IMG/VR virus record: IMGVR_UViG_3300010373_000100
Location: 1-34,434 of that record
DNA length: 34,434 bases
Origin: a virus
Strand: one strand, 5' to 3'
Shown here: positions 6,014 to 14,033 of the stretch, in pieces
Layout: each line of letters starts with the position of its first letter
Numbering within the stretch: the stretch's first letter is position 1
The notes under the pieces: model-generated
Seen by the model: the letters and a program-made list of their open reading frames with translations, nothing else
The model's database searches: none
What the model was told of the DNA's origin: nothing
Translations under genes and position numbers: made by a program

Positions 6014-8671
6014 TCACTGAGACTGATTTTTCCCTTGCTGGTGAATATTTTTCGACGCGGCATCGACCGCCGCGTGAATCGCGGCGATAACCTTCTGATC
6101 GTGTTCTCGGAATCGTTGATCAATCGAAGCCTCGAACTCATGTAGCTGCTCAGCGAGCTGCATATCGTCACGAATATCGACCGTGACTCGGTACTCGCCG
6201 CCGACGATTACCTCGTTCGTCACGCCCTGAATCGCCCTTGACCTCTCGCCAAGCTGTGCAGAGACGATTTCAGCATTGCGCGTCGCCGATTGCACGGAGT
6301 GCTCTTCAAGTTTAAATTCGAGTCCGCTATTCTCGCCCATTGCTCGCCCGCGGGCACGAAGCGCCTGTCTAGCAAGGTCCTGACTTTGTTCGTCGCCATT
6401 CTGTAGAGCGTAGACATCTTCAAGTGGTGTCTTGGACAAATCCTTGGACGCCAAGGCGCGCCGCTTGGCCTGCGCGATGTTGGCCACCTGAAGAGGATTC
6501 ATTGCGCCGATGCGCTCTTCCGTGCTCTGCAATCGTCTGGTCGCTTGGCTGAGGCGATCCTTCGCCACGTCAGCATTCTGCTTGGAGTATTCCAGGAGCT
6601 TCGCGGCGTCCTGAATGTCTCGCTGGCGCATCCGCTGGTGAAGCTCGTCGCTTTCTCTCGTCAACCGCGCGCGCTCTTGGTTCAGGCGATTCAACTGCTC
6701 GGCGGTTTGCCGTTCCGACTCTTGGTTCGGATTGTCGGCATTGCGATTTTGCGCGGCTGCTGTAACAACCCTCTCTCGGTCAGCCGCCAGACTTTGCAAT
6801 TGCTGCTTGATGCGATTCTGACCCACCAGGAATTCGTGCGAGGCATCACGGCGAGCCTGCAAAAAACGCATCCGCTCGCCTTGGTCTCGGATGTTCGTCG
6901 CGCCAGAAAAAATGCCGCCGGTCGCAAATGCGCCAGTTAATTCGCCGATGCCTGTTTGACCTTCGCTCCGAACAAGAGACTTGCCTGGCCGCCCATATCG
7001 ATCCCTGGTGCCCAGAAAATATGGCGTCAGATTGGCGTGTAAATAGGTTGCGCTTAGCTTGCGGTCGATCTCCGCTTGAGCATTCTCGCGTTCTCGCTGC
7101 ATCGCCGAGATCTGAAAGTCACCCGCTAATCCGAGGTTGCCGATCTGCCGAAACGTCGCACGCTGTTGCTGACGCTGGCCAGACATGATTTGCAGGCGTT
7201 CGGCGTTCCGTGCCGTTGCCGCAGCGGCGTCAAATACGCCGAATCCAGTGCCGAACGCCGACAGTCCCGCACCGCGAGGATTATTCGGATCTTCCATCTG
7301 GGTGAGCCGGCGTCGCTCGATCGCCTTGCGCTCGTGCTCTTCCATACCCAGCGTTTCCAGCATGTTGACCAGTGAGTGCAGTCCCTGGGATGTGCCCACC
7401 AGTCCGTGACCGACCGAGCGCCCAAGGGCTTTGGTGAATCGCCCGCCAATGAGTGCCTGGTCTGCTGCCAGGGTCAGTGCCGCCACAATGCCACCCACGA
7501 TGACGCCAGCGGGTGCCGAGAATGCCGCCGTGATACCGCCGGGCACAGCGCCCAGATTGGCCGCGCCACCAGCGGCTGGTCCGAGCCCCATTAACGCCCG
7601 CCCGACGCCTCCCATACCGCCGGTTTTATGTACCGCATGCAGATTTCTGAGTAGACCGCCGAAGTCGCCGGCCGACCTGACGCCTCCGGTCACTACATTG
7701 GCGATGCCGCGAATCTTCAAGAGGCTGTCAGTGAGGCTGCCGAGATCCCGCTTGCCGATCAATCCCAAATATGCGGCGCCTTCCCCGAGACGCGTGATGG
7801 CATCGACACTGCCGCCGATGGATTCGGTGAGCCGGTGGTATCCTTCACGCTGCCGTGCAAGGGCAATCTCTTGTTCGCGCGCTGCCTGTCGCTCGGCACG
7901 TTCGGCGCGCTGCTGGTCTTGCCGCTGGGCTTGTGGACCGCCGCGGACGAGGCTGGCGAGCTGCCGATTGCCGAGCTGAATTCGTTTTGCTAGGTCGCGT
8001 TCTTCTTCTCGCTGGTCATGTTGTTGCGCTTGCGCGCCCGACCGGAGAAGCCCCTGAAGCTGCCGATTGCCGGCACTAATGCGCCGCTGTAAATCTCGCT
8101 CTTCCTCGCGCTCTTGTCTCTCGCGCTGGGCCTTACTCTGCTTACCTACCTGCTGAAAGTCTTTCCAATAGTCAGCTTCCGCCTTTTGCTCTTTCTTGAA
8201 CTGCTGCTCGCGAGCCTTTGATACGCGCTCGGCATTTTTAACCTCTTCGTCGGCGGCCTTCTTGTCCGCCTGAGCTCTCTGGATGGCAATGTTGTTCAAT
8301 CCGCGCGACCAGGCGGTCTGATTGTCAAGGTTCTTTTTTCCGGCTGCCGACAGTTGCGCCCAGCCGTCCAATTGCGCCTTGACCGCTTTTTGATGGGCCA
8401 ACGCGCCGTTGGTCAGGTGCTTGCCAATGGCAGCAGTCCCATTTTGCGCGGCCTTCACCGCCTCCTGCATGCCGTGCGACATGCCATTCCCGCCGCCGAA
8501 CCGGTTGCCGCCGCCAGCGCCATTGCCACCAGCGCCGGAAAACACCCCTCCCATCCGTTGTTGGAGCCGATCAATCTCGCGGTGGACGGGCGCGAACGCC
8601 TTCAGGTAATCGGGCGCGACCTCGGGCTTTAGAATGAACCGCACGCCGCGGGTAGCTTCGCCTGTGGCCAT
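6014..8671 (-). CDS. Tail tape measure protein
   Basis: An 885-residue protein, the longest in the tail module. It has a Gly-rich N-terminal stretch (about 42-65), long charged helical regions rich in Gln, Arg, Glu and Lys (about 110-290, 610-720), and a hydrophobic central stretch (about 330-410, Gly/Ala/Val-rich). This is the usual make-up of siphophage tape measures, which set tail length and are ejected with the DNA. At about 1.5 A per residue the tail would be near 130 nm. The ATG at 8671 is preferred to the GTG at 8677 because GGAG lies 9 nt before it. It follows the gpG/gpGT pair, the canonical position. Confidence 0.9.
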   Translation of the reverse strand: MATGEATRGVRFILKPEVAPDYLKAFAPVHREIDRLQQRMGGVFSGAGGNGAGGGNRFGGGNGMSHGMQEAVKAAQNGTAAIGKHLTNGALAHQKAVKAQLDGWAQLSAAGKKNLDNQTAWSRGLNNIAIQRAQADKKAADEEVKNAERVSKAREQQFKKEQKAEADYWKDFQQVGKQSKAQRERQEREEERDLQRRISAGNRQLQGLLRSGAQAQQHDQREEERDLAKRIQLGNRQLASLVRGGPQAQRQDQQRAERAERQAAREQEIALARQREGYHRLTESIGGSVDAITRLGEGAAYLGLIGKRDLGSLTDSLLKIRGIANVVTGGVRSAGDFGGLLRNLHAVHKTGGMGGVGRALMGLGPAAGGAANLGAVPGGITAAFSAPAGVIVGGIVAALTLAADQALIGGRFTKALGRSVGHGLVGTSQGLHSLVNMLETLGMEEHERKAIERRRLTQMEDPNNPRGAGLSAFGTGFGVFDAAAATARNAERLQIMSGQRQQQRATFRQIGNLGLAGDFQISAMQRERENAQAEIDRKLSATYLHANLTPYFLGTRDRYGRPGKSLVRSEGQTGIGELTGAFATGGIFSGATNIRDQGERMRFLQARRDASHEFLVGQNRIKQQLQSLAADRERVVTAAAQNRNADNPNQESERQTAEQLNRLNQERARLTRESDELHQRMRQRDIQDAAKLLEYSKQNADVAKDRLSQATRRLQSTEERIGAMNPLQVANIAQAKRRALASKDLSKTPLEDVYALQNGDEQSQDLARQALRARGRAMGENSGLEFKLEEHSVQSATRNAEIVSAQLGERSRAIQGVTNEVIVGGEYRVTVDIRDDMQLAEQLHEFEASIDQRFREHDQKVIAAIHAAVDAASKNIHQQGKNQSQ

Positions 8672-8692
8672 GATCACTATCTCCGCTTGCGG

Positions 8693-9061
8693 TTACGCCT
8701 TAAGAGGGCGAACGATCGAATCAATCAGGGTGAGGTTTTGCACGAGCGTCCGGTCGGCGAGCATCTCTTCGGTCAGCCGGCGGCCGCAGGTGGCGCGCAC
8801 TTCGCGGTAGAATTCCAGGGCCCGCCGATTCTTGTCCGACAAGACAAACTCGTGCTCGTGTGCGGGGCTGATCTTGGGGCAGCGATCGCAGGGTGGCGGC
8901 ACGACCCGCGGCTGGTCCATGCGACCCCCGCCGCACTTTTTCACGCGGCCCGTGCCCGAATGGTCCTGCCAGTCGTAATCGACCATGAACTTCTGGCAGG
9001 TGTCGCAATCAAACTTGGCCAGCACGGGAAAACGCAGCAAGAGCGTAATCCCGCCGGCTAG
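8693..9061 (-). CDS. Tail assembly chaperone, gpT-like frameshift extension
   Basis: This 122-codon frame has no good start of its own (a TTG at 9040 has no Shine-Dalgarno) and is open up to the slippery site at 9067-9061. It is therefore most likely made only as the C-terminal part of a gpG-gpT fusion of about 276 residues. In lambda-like phages gpGT binds the tape measure and recruits tail tube subunits, and is absent from the virion. The extension has two Cys pairs (C-D-T-C and C-D-R-C) plus further single Cys, suggesting a zinc-binding fold. It sits directly before the tape measure, as expected. Confidence 0.85.
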   Translation of the reverse strand, partial: LAGGITLLLRFPVLAKFDCDTCQKFMVDYDWQDHSGTGRVKKCGGGRMDQPRVVPPPCDRCPKISPAHEHEFVLSDKNRRALEFYREVRATCGRRLTEEMLADRTLVQNLTLIDSIVRPLKA

Positions 9062-9067
9062 TTTTTT
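9018..9067 (-). other. Programmed -1 ribosomal frameshift site (slippery heptamer plus hairpin)
   Basis: On the minus strand the upstream chaperone frame ends GCA AAA AAC TAG. The heptamer A AAA AAC (9067-9061) is in the correct phase for tandem -1 slippage and touches the stop codon. A slip leads exactly into the frame open to 8695. A bulged GC-rich hairpin can form just downstream (arms 9058-9050 and 9028-9018), a plausible stimulator although its spacing is short. Confidence 0.85.
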
Positions 9068-9522
9068 GCGTCAGCCGCCGCGGTCTCGTCGCCAGGGTGC
9101 TGGCCAGCGGACATGGCCTCGAGCTCGCGCACCAGGTCGCTGACCTCTTCCTTGCCGGCCGACTCTTGCAAGTCGCTGGGCTCCCGGCCCGAGACGATGT
9201 TGTAGAGCCGGTCCCACAGTTCGGACGGAACCTCCGTGCGCAGGTTTTCCTCGGTAAGCGGCATGTCTTTGCCGCGCAACGCTTCGTTGGGGTGATTGGC
9301 ATCGTATTTCAGATCCCAATCGTCCATGTGCTTGAGCACGAGATTGCGCAACAGCGTGTTGAAGGCCCGCGATGTCTTGGCCCGAGTGCTTCCTGACCGA
9401 AACACCTCGTCGCGGTCATCGTACAAGATGCGGCGGTAACTGAACTTAACGTCGGGGTGCAGGTCGCCGTTGCCCTTGATGAAGCCCTGCCGGGTGTAGC
9501 CGTCGGAAATGCTGGTTGCCAT
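9058..9522 (-). CDS. Tail assembly chaperone, gpG-like
   Basis: A 154-residue soluble, acidic protein between the tail tube and tape measure genes, the lambda gpG position. It is largely helical, with an acidic C-terminal tail. Its last codons form the slippery heptamer A AAA AAC followed by TAG, so a fraction of ribosomes should shift -1 and add the gpT-like extension. The family acts as a cytosolic chaperone that keeps the tape measure soluble during tail assembly. The ATG at 9522 has no evident Shine-Dalgarno. Assignment rests on gene order plus the frameshift, as this family diverges strongly in sequence. Confidence 0.85.
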   Translation of the reverse strand: MATSISDGYTRQGFIKGNGDLHPDVKFSYRRILYDDRDEVFRSGSTRAKTSRAFNTLLRNLVLKHMDDWDLKYDANHPNEALRGKDMPLTEENLRTEVPSELWDRLYNIVSGREPSDLQESAGKEEVSDLVRELEAMSAGQHPGDETAAADAKN

Positions 9523-9557
9523 GATCGAATTATCTGGTGACTGATTGCGGTGATTGA

Positions 9558-10463
9558 TTACATCGTGACGACGACTTCGCGCGTGGCGCCGAGCATCCGC
9601 GCCATGAACGTCATCTTGAGCGGGATTTCCACTTTGCCGCTCGTACTGGGTGTGGGGACCGGCGCCTGGAGCGCCGCGAAGGTGAATGTCAGCGTCTTCG
9701 TGCCGTTGGTGTAAACCACCGTGCCGCCGACGCCTGGCTGAAGGGCCTGCAAATACAGATCGGTCTCGTCGCTGGTAAACGGCGTGGTCACGGTGACTGA
9801 AACCGTGCGGTCCTGCTCGGGCAGCGCCGTGCGCGTCAGGCTGTTGAGATAGCGCTCCAGGTCAAGGTGGTTATCGAACAGGATCTCGACATCCTTGACG
9901 TTTCGGGCGACGCCGTTGAACGTGAACAGGGCCGATTCATGCTGAAACGGCGCTTCCAGGGGGATCGCCGCGGCAGCAGCTGGAATTGCCGGGAAGGTGC
10001 CGGCCGCCCCGACGGTTTCCGTGAGGCCGGCGAACTCGAAGCCCAGCCGCAGGTTCTGGCCTTCGCTCGAGCGGAACGTCGCCTTGTTGACTTTTACACC
10101 CGCGTAGGTGAATACTTTGGCGATGCGGTCAAACGTGTGGAAGTAAGCTGGGACCGTTTCTCCCAGCGGATACGTCACCGGCGCGGAACCCGTCGGAGTG
10201 CCGCCCAGAATGGCCTGCAACCCCCAGGCGGAGAGTAAACTTGGCACCGGCTCGACTTCCACCGGCCCATCGACCGGGATCTTATTGAGCACCACGTTTT
10301 CGCTGGGGCGCGAGCGCGTGCCGCGGATGCCGCCGGTTTCGGTGTGCTCAGGCTTTGCGCCGAACGCCTCCGAGATGAACTCGTAGGTCTTCGTGATCGG
10401 ATTGGCCGAATCGACGCCCCATTTGACCTGCGAGCCTTGCGAGGGTGCGGCATAGACGGGCAT
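9558..10463 (-). CDS. Major tail tube protein
   Basis: A 301-residue beta-rich protein directly upstream of the chaperone pair and tape measure. It starts with a short soluble lead (V-K-W-G-V-D), contains a segment on a defined internal residue ladder (F-T-F-N-G-V near the middle) and ends in V-E-I-P-L-K-M-T-F, a pattern typical of tube proteins of long-tailed phages. It polymerises into hexameric rings round the tape measure. Length is somewhat above lambda gpV (246). It has no Shine-Dalgarno; upstream lie CCAAGCC (59 nt before the ATG) and AACTAGGG, two of the repeated elements described separately. Confidence 0.85.
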   Translation of the reverse strand: MPVYAAPSQGSQVKWGVDSANPITKTYEFISEAFGAKPEHTETGGIRGTRSRPSENVVLNKIPVDGPVEVEPVPSLLSAWGLQAILGGTPTGSAPVTYPLGETVPAYFHTFDRIAKVFTYAGVKVNKATFRSSEGQNLRLGFEFAGLTETVGAAGTFPAIPAAAAAIPLEAPFQHESALFTFNGVARNVKDVEILFDNHLDLERYLNSLTRTALPEQDRTVSVTVTTPFTSDETDLYLQALQPGVGGTVVYTNGTKTLTFTFAALQAPVPTPSTSGKVEIPLKMTFMARMLGATREVVVTM

Positions 10464-10494
10464 GGGAGACTCCGGCAGACAACAGGACGTTTCG

Positions 10495-10522
10495 CCCTAG
10501 TTGTGCTCGCCGGATGGCTTGG
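10495..10522 (-). promoter_or_regulatory. CCAAGCC plus CAACTAGGG element upstream of tail tube gene
   Basis: On the minus strand CCAAGCC (10522-10516) is followed after 14 nt by ACTAGGGCGAAA. It is the only site where both repeated elements of this window occur together. It lies 32-59 nt before the tube ATG, in a 76-bp gap. Confidence 0.45.
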
Positions 10523-10539
10523 AGCGGTTAAGGATCCGC

Positions 10540-11436
10540 CTACACCGTGCCGCCCATGCGCCTGAGGATGAACGATAACTTCAGCCAGCCGAAGTCGAGC
10601 TTCTTTTTCGCCAGCTTTTCGTAGTCGAAAATCGTGCCCGGCTTCACTCGGCAGTCGTGGAACGAATAGCTATTTCCGTTGGCGGTCACGGTCAGATAGC
10701 CGCCATAGCCAGGCGTCGTGCCAAACCCGCGCAGGTGGTTGAATTTTGCGATGACGACTTCGCGCCAGCGCAGGAACGGATCGTCGTTGGCTTCTTCAGG
10801 AACATTGGCCGATTCGTTTTCGTTCAGAAACACGACGCTGATGGGATAGCCAATGTCGTCCCGCACATTGCTTCCCTCGGTGGGTACGATCTCTTCCACG
10901 TCGAAGTAGCAGATGACGATGGCCGGCAGGGCATACTCATCGGTCGACGGCAACGGATTGACGGCCGAGACATCGCCCAGGTAAGGCACCTTGCGGACGT
11001 GAACGCTTGCCGGCGATATGCCGACGATCGACGTCCCCAGCATGCCTTGGATCGTCGCTTGCACCGCCGCGGCCAGAGCTTTGTGGACCGACAGATAAGC
11101 GGCGCCACCCGTTACCTGAAACAGCGGCTCATTGCTGGGCAGTGAGGGCAGGCCGGCCAAAACTGACTCGCAGCGTGCGACATAGAATCCGTCACTAAGT
11201 GCCAGGGCGACCGCACCATCGCCCGTGCGAGTGGAGGATGCTGTCCAAATGAGGCTACTGCCTGGACCTGCCCAGGGCGCCGTATAGACCGTGTTCGTTG
11301 CACCCGTAGCTGATCCACTGACGACTGCCGAGGCACCGGTGCCGTCGCCGTTATCGACGGGCTGGGAGAGGACTGGCGTTGCCGGCGAGACCTCATTCGG
11401 CCCGAGGCTGCGCAATAGGTTTGCGACAAAACTCAT
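10540..11436 (-). CDS. Putative tail terminator or tail-completion protein with beta-rich N-terminal domain
   Basis: A 298-residue protein just before the tail tube, where the tail terminator normally lies. The N-terminal 100 residues are Ser/Thr/Gly-rich and beta-like (possible immunoglobulin or Fn3-like domain). The rest resembles tail-terminator proteins: an alpha/beta part with A-L-P-A-I-V-I-C-Y-F, I-G-Y-P-I-S-V-V-F, W-R-E-V-V-I-A-K-F and a basic C-terminal strand. Terminators cap the tail tube and dock it to the head. They are usually 130-200 residues, so the N-terminal domain would be an addition. It overlaps the previous gene by 4 nt (ATGA), so translation is probably coupled. Confidence 0.65.
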   Translation of the reverse strand: MSFVANLLRSLGPNEVSPATPVLSQPVDNGDGTGASAVVSGSATGATNTVYTAPWAGPGSSLIWTASSTRTGDGAVALALSDGFYVARCESVLAGLPSLPSNEPLFQVTGGAAYLSVHKALAAAVQATIQGMLGTSIVGISPASVHVRKVPYLGDVSAVNPLPSTDEYALPAIVICYFDVEEIVPTEGSNVRDDIGYPISVVFLNENESANVPEEANDDPFLRWREVVIAKFNHLRGFGTTPGYGGYLTVTANGNSYSFHDCRVKPGTIFDYEKLAKKKLDFGWLKLSFILRRMGGTV

Positions 11437-11912
11437 GCGTGTGCCGCCCCCACAATGACTGAGTTGGAGTTGAGCGGGTTGCCGGACGTGTCATAGAGCG
11501 GCTGCCGAAGCAGCTCCGTGCCCGTTCCAATGCCTCCGGTGCCTCGCTTAATCTTCACCCGCGCCCAGTGAGTCGGGTCGGTAGTCGTGTCGATGTATTC
11601 GTCCGCTACAGCCAGTGCCTCAAGTGACGAATTCGCAATGGACGCAGTTTGAAACGTCGCCGCCGTGAGCGTCAGGCCGTTGAGCGGGTCAACGCAGATC
11701 GGATTGCCGTTGGCGTCGAGCGCCGCAAGCAGATAGTTTCCCGCCGGCACGTCCGCGAACGTCGCTTGGTAGATTCCTTTGCGGTTCGTGGACTCGACCA
11801 CAGCCGAGGCCGTAGCGGCAGCGATATCGCTCCCTGGCGGATACAACTTGGCAGTTGCACCAGCATCCAGCCCGGTCGAGCCGGGGAACTCTACTGTTTG
11901 CGTGACGGGCAT
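11433..11912 (-). CDS. Hypothetical structural protein
   Basis: A 159-residue, Ala/Thr-rich, beta-type protein. Its first 85 residues (A-T-A-K-L-Y-P-P-G... G-I-Y-Q-A-T-F-A-D-V-P-A-G-N-Y) read like the small beta-sandwich domains found at the start of phage tail and baseplate proteins. The C-terminal half has W-A-R-V-K-I-K-R-G. No family is recognised. It sits between the fibre-like and tail-terminator-like genes and overlaps the latter by ATGA, so it is likely a virion or assembly protein. A weak AGG lies before its ATG. Confidence 0.75.
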   Translation of the reverse strand: MPVTQTVEFPGSTGLDAGATAKLYPPGSDIAAATASAVVESTNRKGIYQATFADVPAGNYLLAALDANGNPICVDPLNGLTLTAATFQTASIANSSLEALAVADEYIDTTTDPTHWARVKIKRGTGGIGTGTELLRQPLYDTSGNPLNSNSVIVGAAHA

Positions 11913-11923
11913 GGACTAGCCTA

Positions 11924-12295
11924 TTAGAGTTGTCCGTTGCGATGGCCAAGCGAAGTCAGATATTCGACGATTCCGGCCATCAGCCCAGCCAATGTGATCT
12001 GCACGGGATTGCCGCTGGCGTCAGTTGTGGGCACAGCCGTAGTGTCGGATGCTGCTTGTTGGTACAGGTCGGGCACGCCGATCGATACTTGCGAGCCTTG
12101 CGGAGCGAGTGTGACTGAACCGTCGGCGTTCGGGTAAGACGGCAAAAAATTCGCTTGGGCCGAATACTTACTGTGCGCAGCGTCGATGGCGTTGATTTGA
12201 AGCAAGGTCATCTGCCAGTTAATAAATGTCTGCTGCGGAACGGCCGGTATGACCGCCGGATTCGTGGCGGGGACTGGCGGCAGTGAGATCGACAT
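11924..12295 (-). CDS. Hypothetical protein in fibre-tail gene cluster
   Basis: A 123-residue protein with AGGAG six nt before the ATG, a strong start. The Pro-rich N-terminus is followed by a helix (W-Q-M-T-L-L-Q-I-N-A-I-D), a Ser/Gln-rich middle and a short C-terminal helix (L-A-G-L-M-A-G-I-V-E-Y-L). No family is recognised. It lies in a tight run after the fibre-like gene and may be a small virion or fibre-associated protein; this is inference from position. Confidence 0.75.
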   Translation of the reverse strand: MSISLPPVPATNPAVIPAVPQQTFINWQMTLLQINAIDAAHSKYSAQANFLPSYPNADGSVTLAPQGSQVSIGVPDLYQQAASDTTAVPTTDASGNPVQITLAGLMAGIVEYLTSLGHRNGQL

Positions 12296-12298
12296 GCG

Positions 12299-12508
12299 TT
12301 ACTCCTGAGTTGGCGGGTTTTTGTCTGAATCTGAGTTGGCAGTTTGTGGCGCATCGGGCGACACTTCCGCCGCCTTAGCTTCCTCTTGCTGCCGCGTGAC
12401 GATTTCCGCGTTGAGAATCTTGAGGTTGTTCTGCGCGTTTTCGATCTGCACCAGTTGATCGTAGGCGAGTGCCTTTAGTTCGGTGACGTTCAGCTTGGTG
12501 ATGTCCAT
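12299..12508 (-). CDS. Small coiled-coil protein after the fibre gene
   Basis: A 69-residue protein. The ATG at 12508 is chosen over an upstream start at 12550 because GGAG lies 10 nt before it and the extra residues overlap the fibre gene. Residues 1-45 form a likely coiled coil (V-T-E-L-K-A-L-A-Y-D-Q-L-V-Q-I-E), followed by an acidic, Ser/Pro-rich tail. Small coiled-coil proteins beside fibre genes often act as fibre chaperones or attachment proteins, but nothing here proves that. Confidence 0.7.
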   Translation of the reverse strand: MDITKLNVTELKALAYDQLVQIENAQNNLKILNAEIVTRQQEEAKAAEVSPDAPQTANSDSDKNPPTQE

Positions 12509-12525
12509 GAAATAAATACTCCGTG

Positions 12526-13959
12526 TTAGTTGTTTGCTTCGATTAACCAATTGCTTACGCCATCCGTTGTCACGGTGACGTACTTGTACTGAGTCGCCAG
12601 CGCGTAAGTTGCCGCGCCGTCAATCTTGTCCGTGCCAGCCGCAGTGAGCGTGACAGCGTTCGCGCTGCTGTCGATCTTCTTGAGCGTGTAGCTTCGCCCG
12701 GCGGTGAGGCTATTAGACGCCGGAAGCGTGACCGCAAAGGCCGCTGTTGTGGCGTCCGCCGCAATGAGGTTGTCTGCGGCGGTGAGTGTGTACGCGGCTG
12801 TTTTTTTTGCAAATGGTGGAATAAATGCAATGGCGTGAGACTGGCCGACGGCATCAATGGATGCCATAACGGCCGTGCCGGTGCTGTTTTGATATTGAAA
12901 AGCGTCGGCGGTCTGAGTTACAAAAGCCCGCAGGACAAGCAGCGAACGAGTTGGATTATTAGTGGAAATCGTCAGAGTCGGATTTCCAGGAGCCGGAGTT
13001 ATCGTTCCAAGTGTATTATTAGCACCGACGGCTGTAATCCCACCTAGGGTCGCATTGAATCCTGCGGCATCCAGGGTCGCGTCAGTTTTTAGGTGCGTGC
13101 CGTTCTGGTAGAGATTCGCCCCGAGAGGAAACACGATCTTCTGAGTCGAGTCGATCGAGAACGCCGTCACTAACGCATTTTGCGTCGTGCCCGTCAACCC
13201 GGCGGGTGCGGTCTGAAATACGATGCTTCCACCAACGCCGGTGCCAGTGCCCTGACTCCCGGAGATTGTCAGATTCGCGCCGGCGGTGTTAGTGGTGCCG
13301 GCAACGACATTTTGGACGGAGAGCGTTTGGGCGACGGGCGCGGCTGCGTCGGTAGCGCCGAGTTGCAGATTCGCGGCGCCTTTGCGGGTTAGCTGAACGT
13401 CTGGCGTACCGCCAGCGTCCGTTGAGGACGAAGCAAAACCAAGGAAGGACGATCCTTTGATATGCACGCCGTTGGAGTCAACAATTGCATACCGAGAACC
13501 AGATGTCACGGCAGCGGTTAAAGATGCCGCAGACAGGTTTCCATTGTTGTCCACCTTAGCCAGTGATGCGCCACCGTTGACGTGGAAGTCGAGAAAATTC
13601 CCGGCAAACCCCGATGCTGCATTGACGCCAAAGTACGTCCCGCTCGCGCTCCACGAGGTGGGGGCTGTCACGCCGTTGTTGAGGTAGTGCAGCGGCGTCG
13701 ATGTCGTGCCAGTTCCAGCGAACGGCGTCCCCGTGAGCGTCAACGCGCCTTGAGATGCCGTGCCGGAATAGCTATTCGTCTGCGGGGCCGTCCAGGTGTT
13801 CGCATTGGCGGTATTCAGCGCCAGTTTGCCGCCAGACAACAGCAGCGACGCATCAATCGACAACGCCTCTAGCGGGCCGATGCCGGCCGTCGAGCGCCCG
13901 GCGAGTTTGCCCGTGGGGACGTTGACGACTGACTTGTAGTTGGTTTCGAGAGTGGGCAT
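12526..13959 (-). CDS. Fibre-like structural protein, probable receptor-binding protein
   Basis: A 477-residue Ala/Thr/Gly/Ser-rich beta-structured protein. The N-terminal part has short repeats typical of fibre shafts (K-L-A-L-N-T, G-A-L-T-L-T-G). Residues about 185-265 carry N-L-Q-L-G-A-T-D and N-L-T-I-S-G-S-Q-G motifs seen in phage fibre proteins. The last 90 residues (Y-T-L-T-A-A-D-N... Y-T-L-K-K-I-D-S-S) match a common C-terminal head domain of fibres. It would trimerise and contact the host. Its place between head-completion and tail-tube genes, rather than at the tail tip, is unusual. No Shine-Dalgarno is visible before the ATG. Confidence 0.8.
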   Translation of the reverse strand: MPTLETNYKSVVNVPTGKLAGRSTAGIGPLEALSIDASLLLSGGKLALNTANANTWTAPQTNSYSGTASQGALTLTGTPFAGTGTTSTPLHYLNNGVTAPTSWSASGTYFGVNAASGFAGNFLDFHVNGGASLAKVDNNGNLSAASLTAAVTSGSRYAIVDSNGVHIKGSSFLGFASSSTDAGGTPDVQLTRKGAANLQLGATDAAAPVAQTLSVQNVVAGTTNTAGANLTISGSQGTGTGVGGSIVFQTAPAGLTGTTQNALVTAFSIDSTQKIVFPLGANLYQNGTHLKTDATLDAAGFNATLGGITAVGANNTLGTITPAPGNPTLTISTNNPTRSLLVLRAFVTQTADAFQYQNSTGTAVMASIDAVGQSHAIAFIPPFAKKTAAYTLTAADNLIAADATTAAFAVTLPASNSLTAGRSYTLKKIDSSANAVTLTAAGTDKIDGAATYALATQYKYVTVTTDGVSNWLIEANN

Positions 13960-14033
13960 TGTTACGAAGCTGAACGGATAAAGAACTCGGGCGAGGCCAG
14001 CATGGTTTCCGCGGTCAAAGCGGGTGGGCGTTG

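Noticed and set aside
7431-7979. Plus-strand Pro/Arg/Ala-rich frame opposite the tape measure
   Set aside because: Low-complexity shadow of the tape-measure frame.
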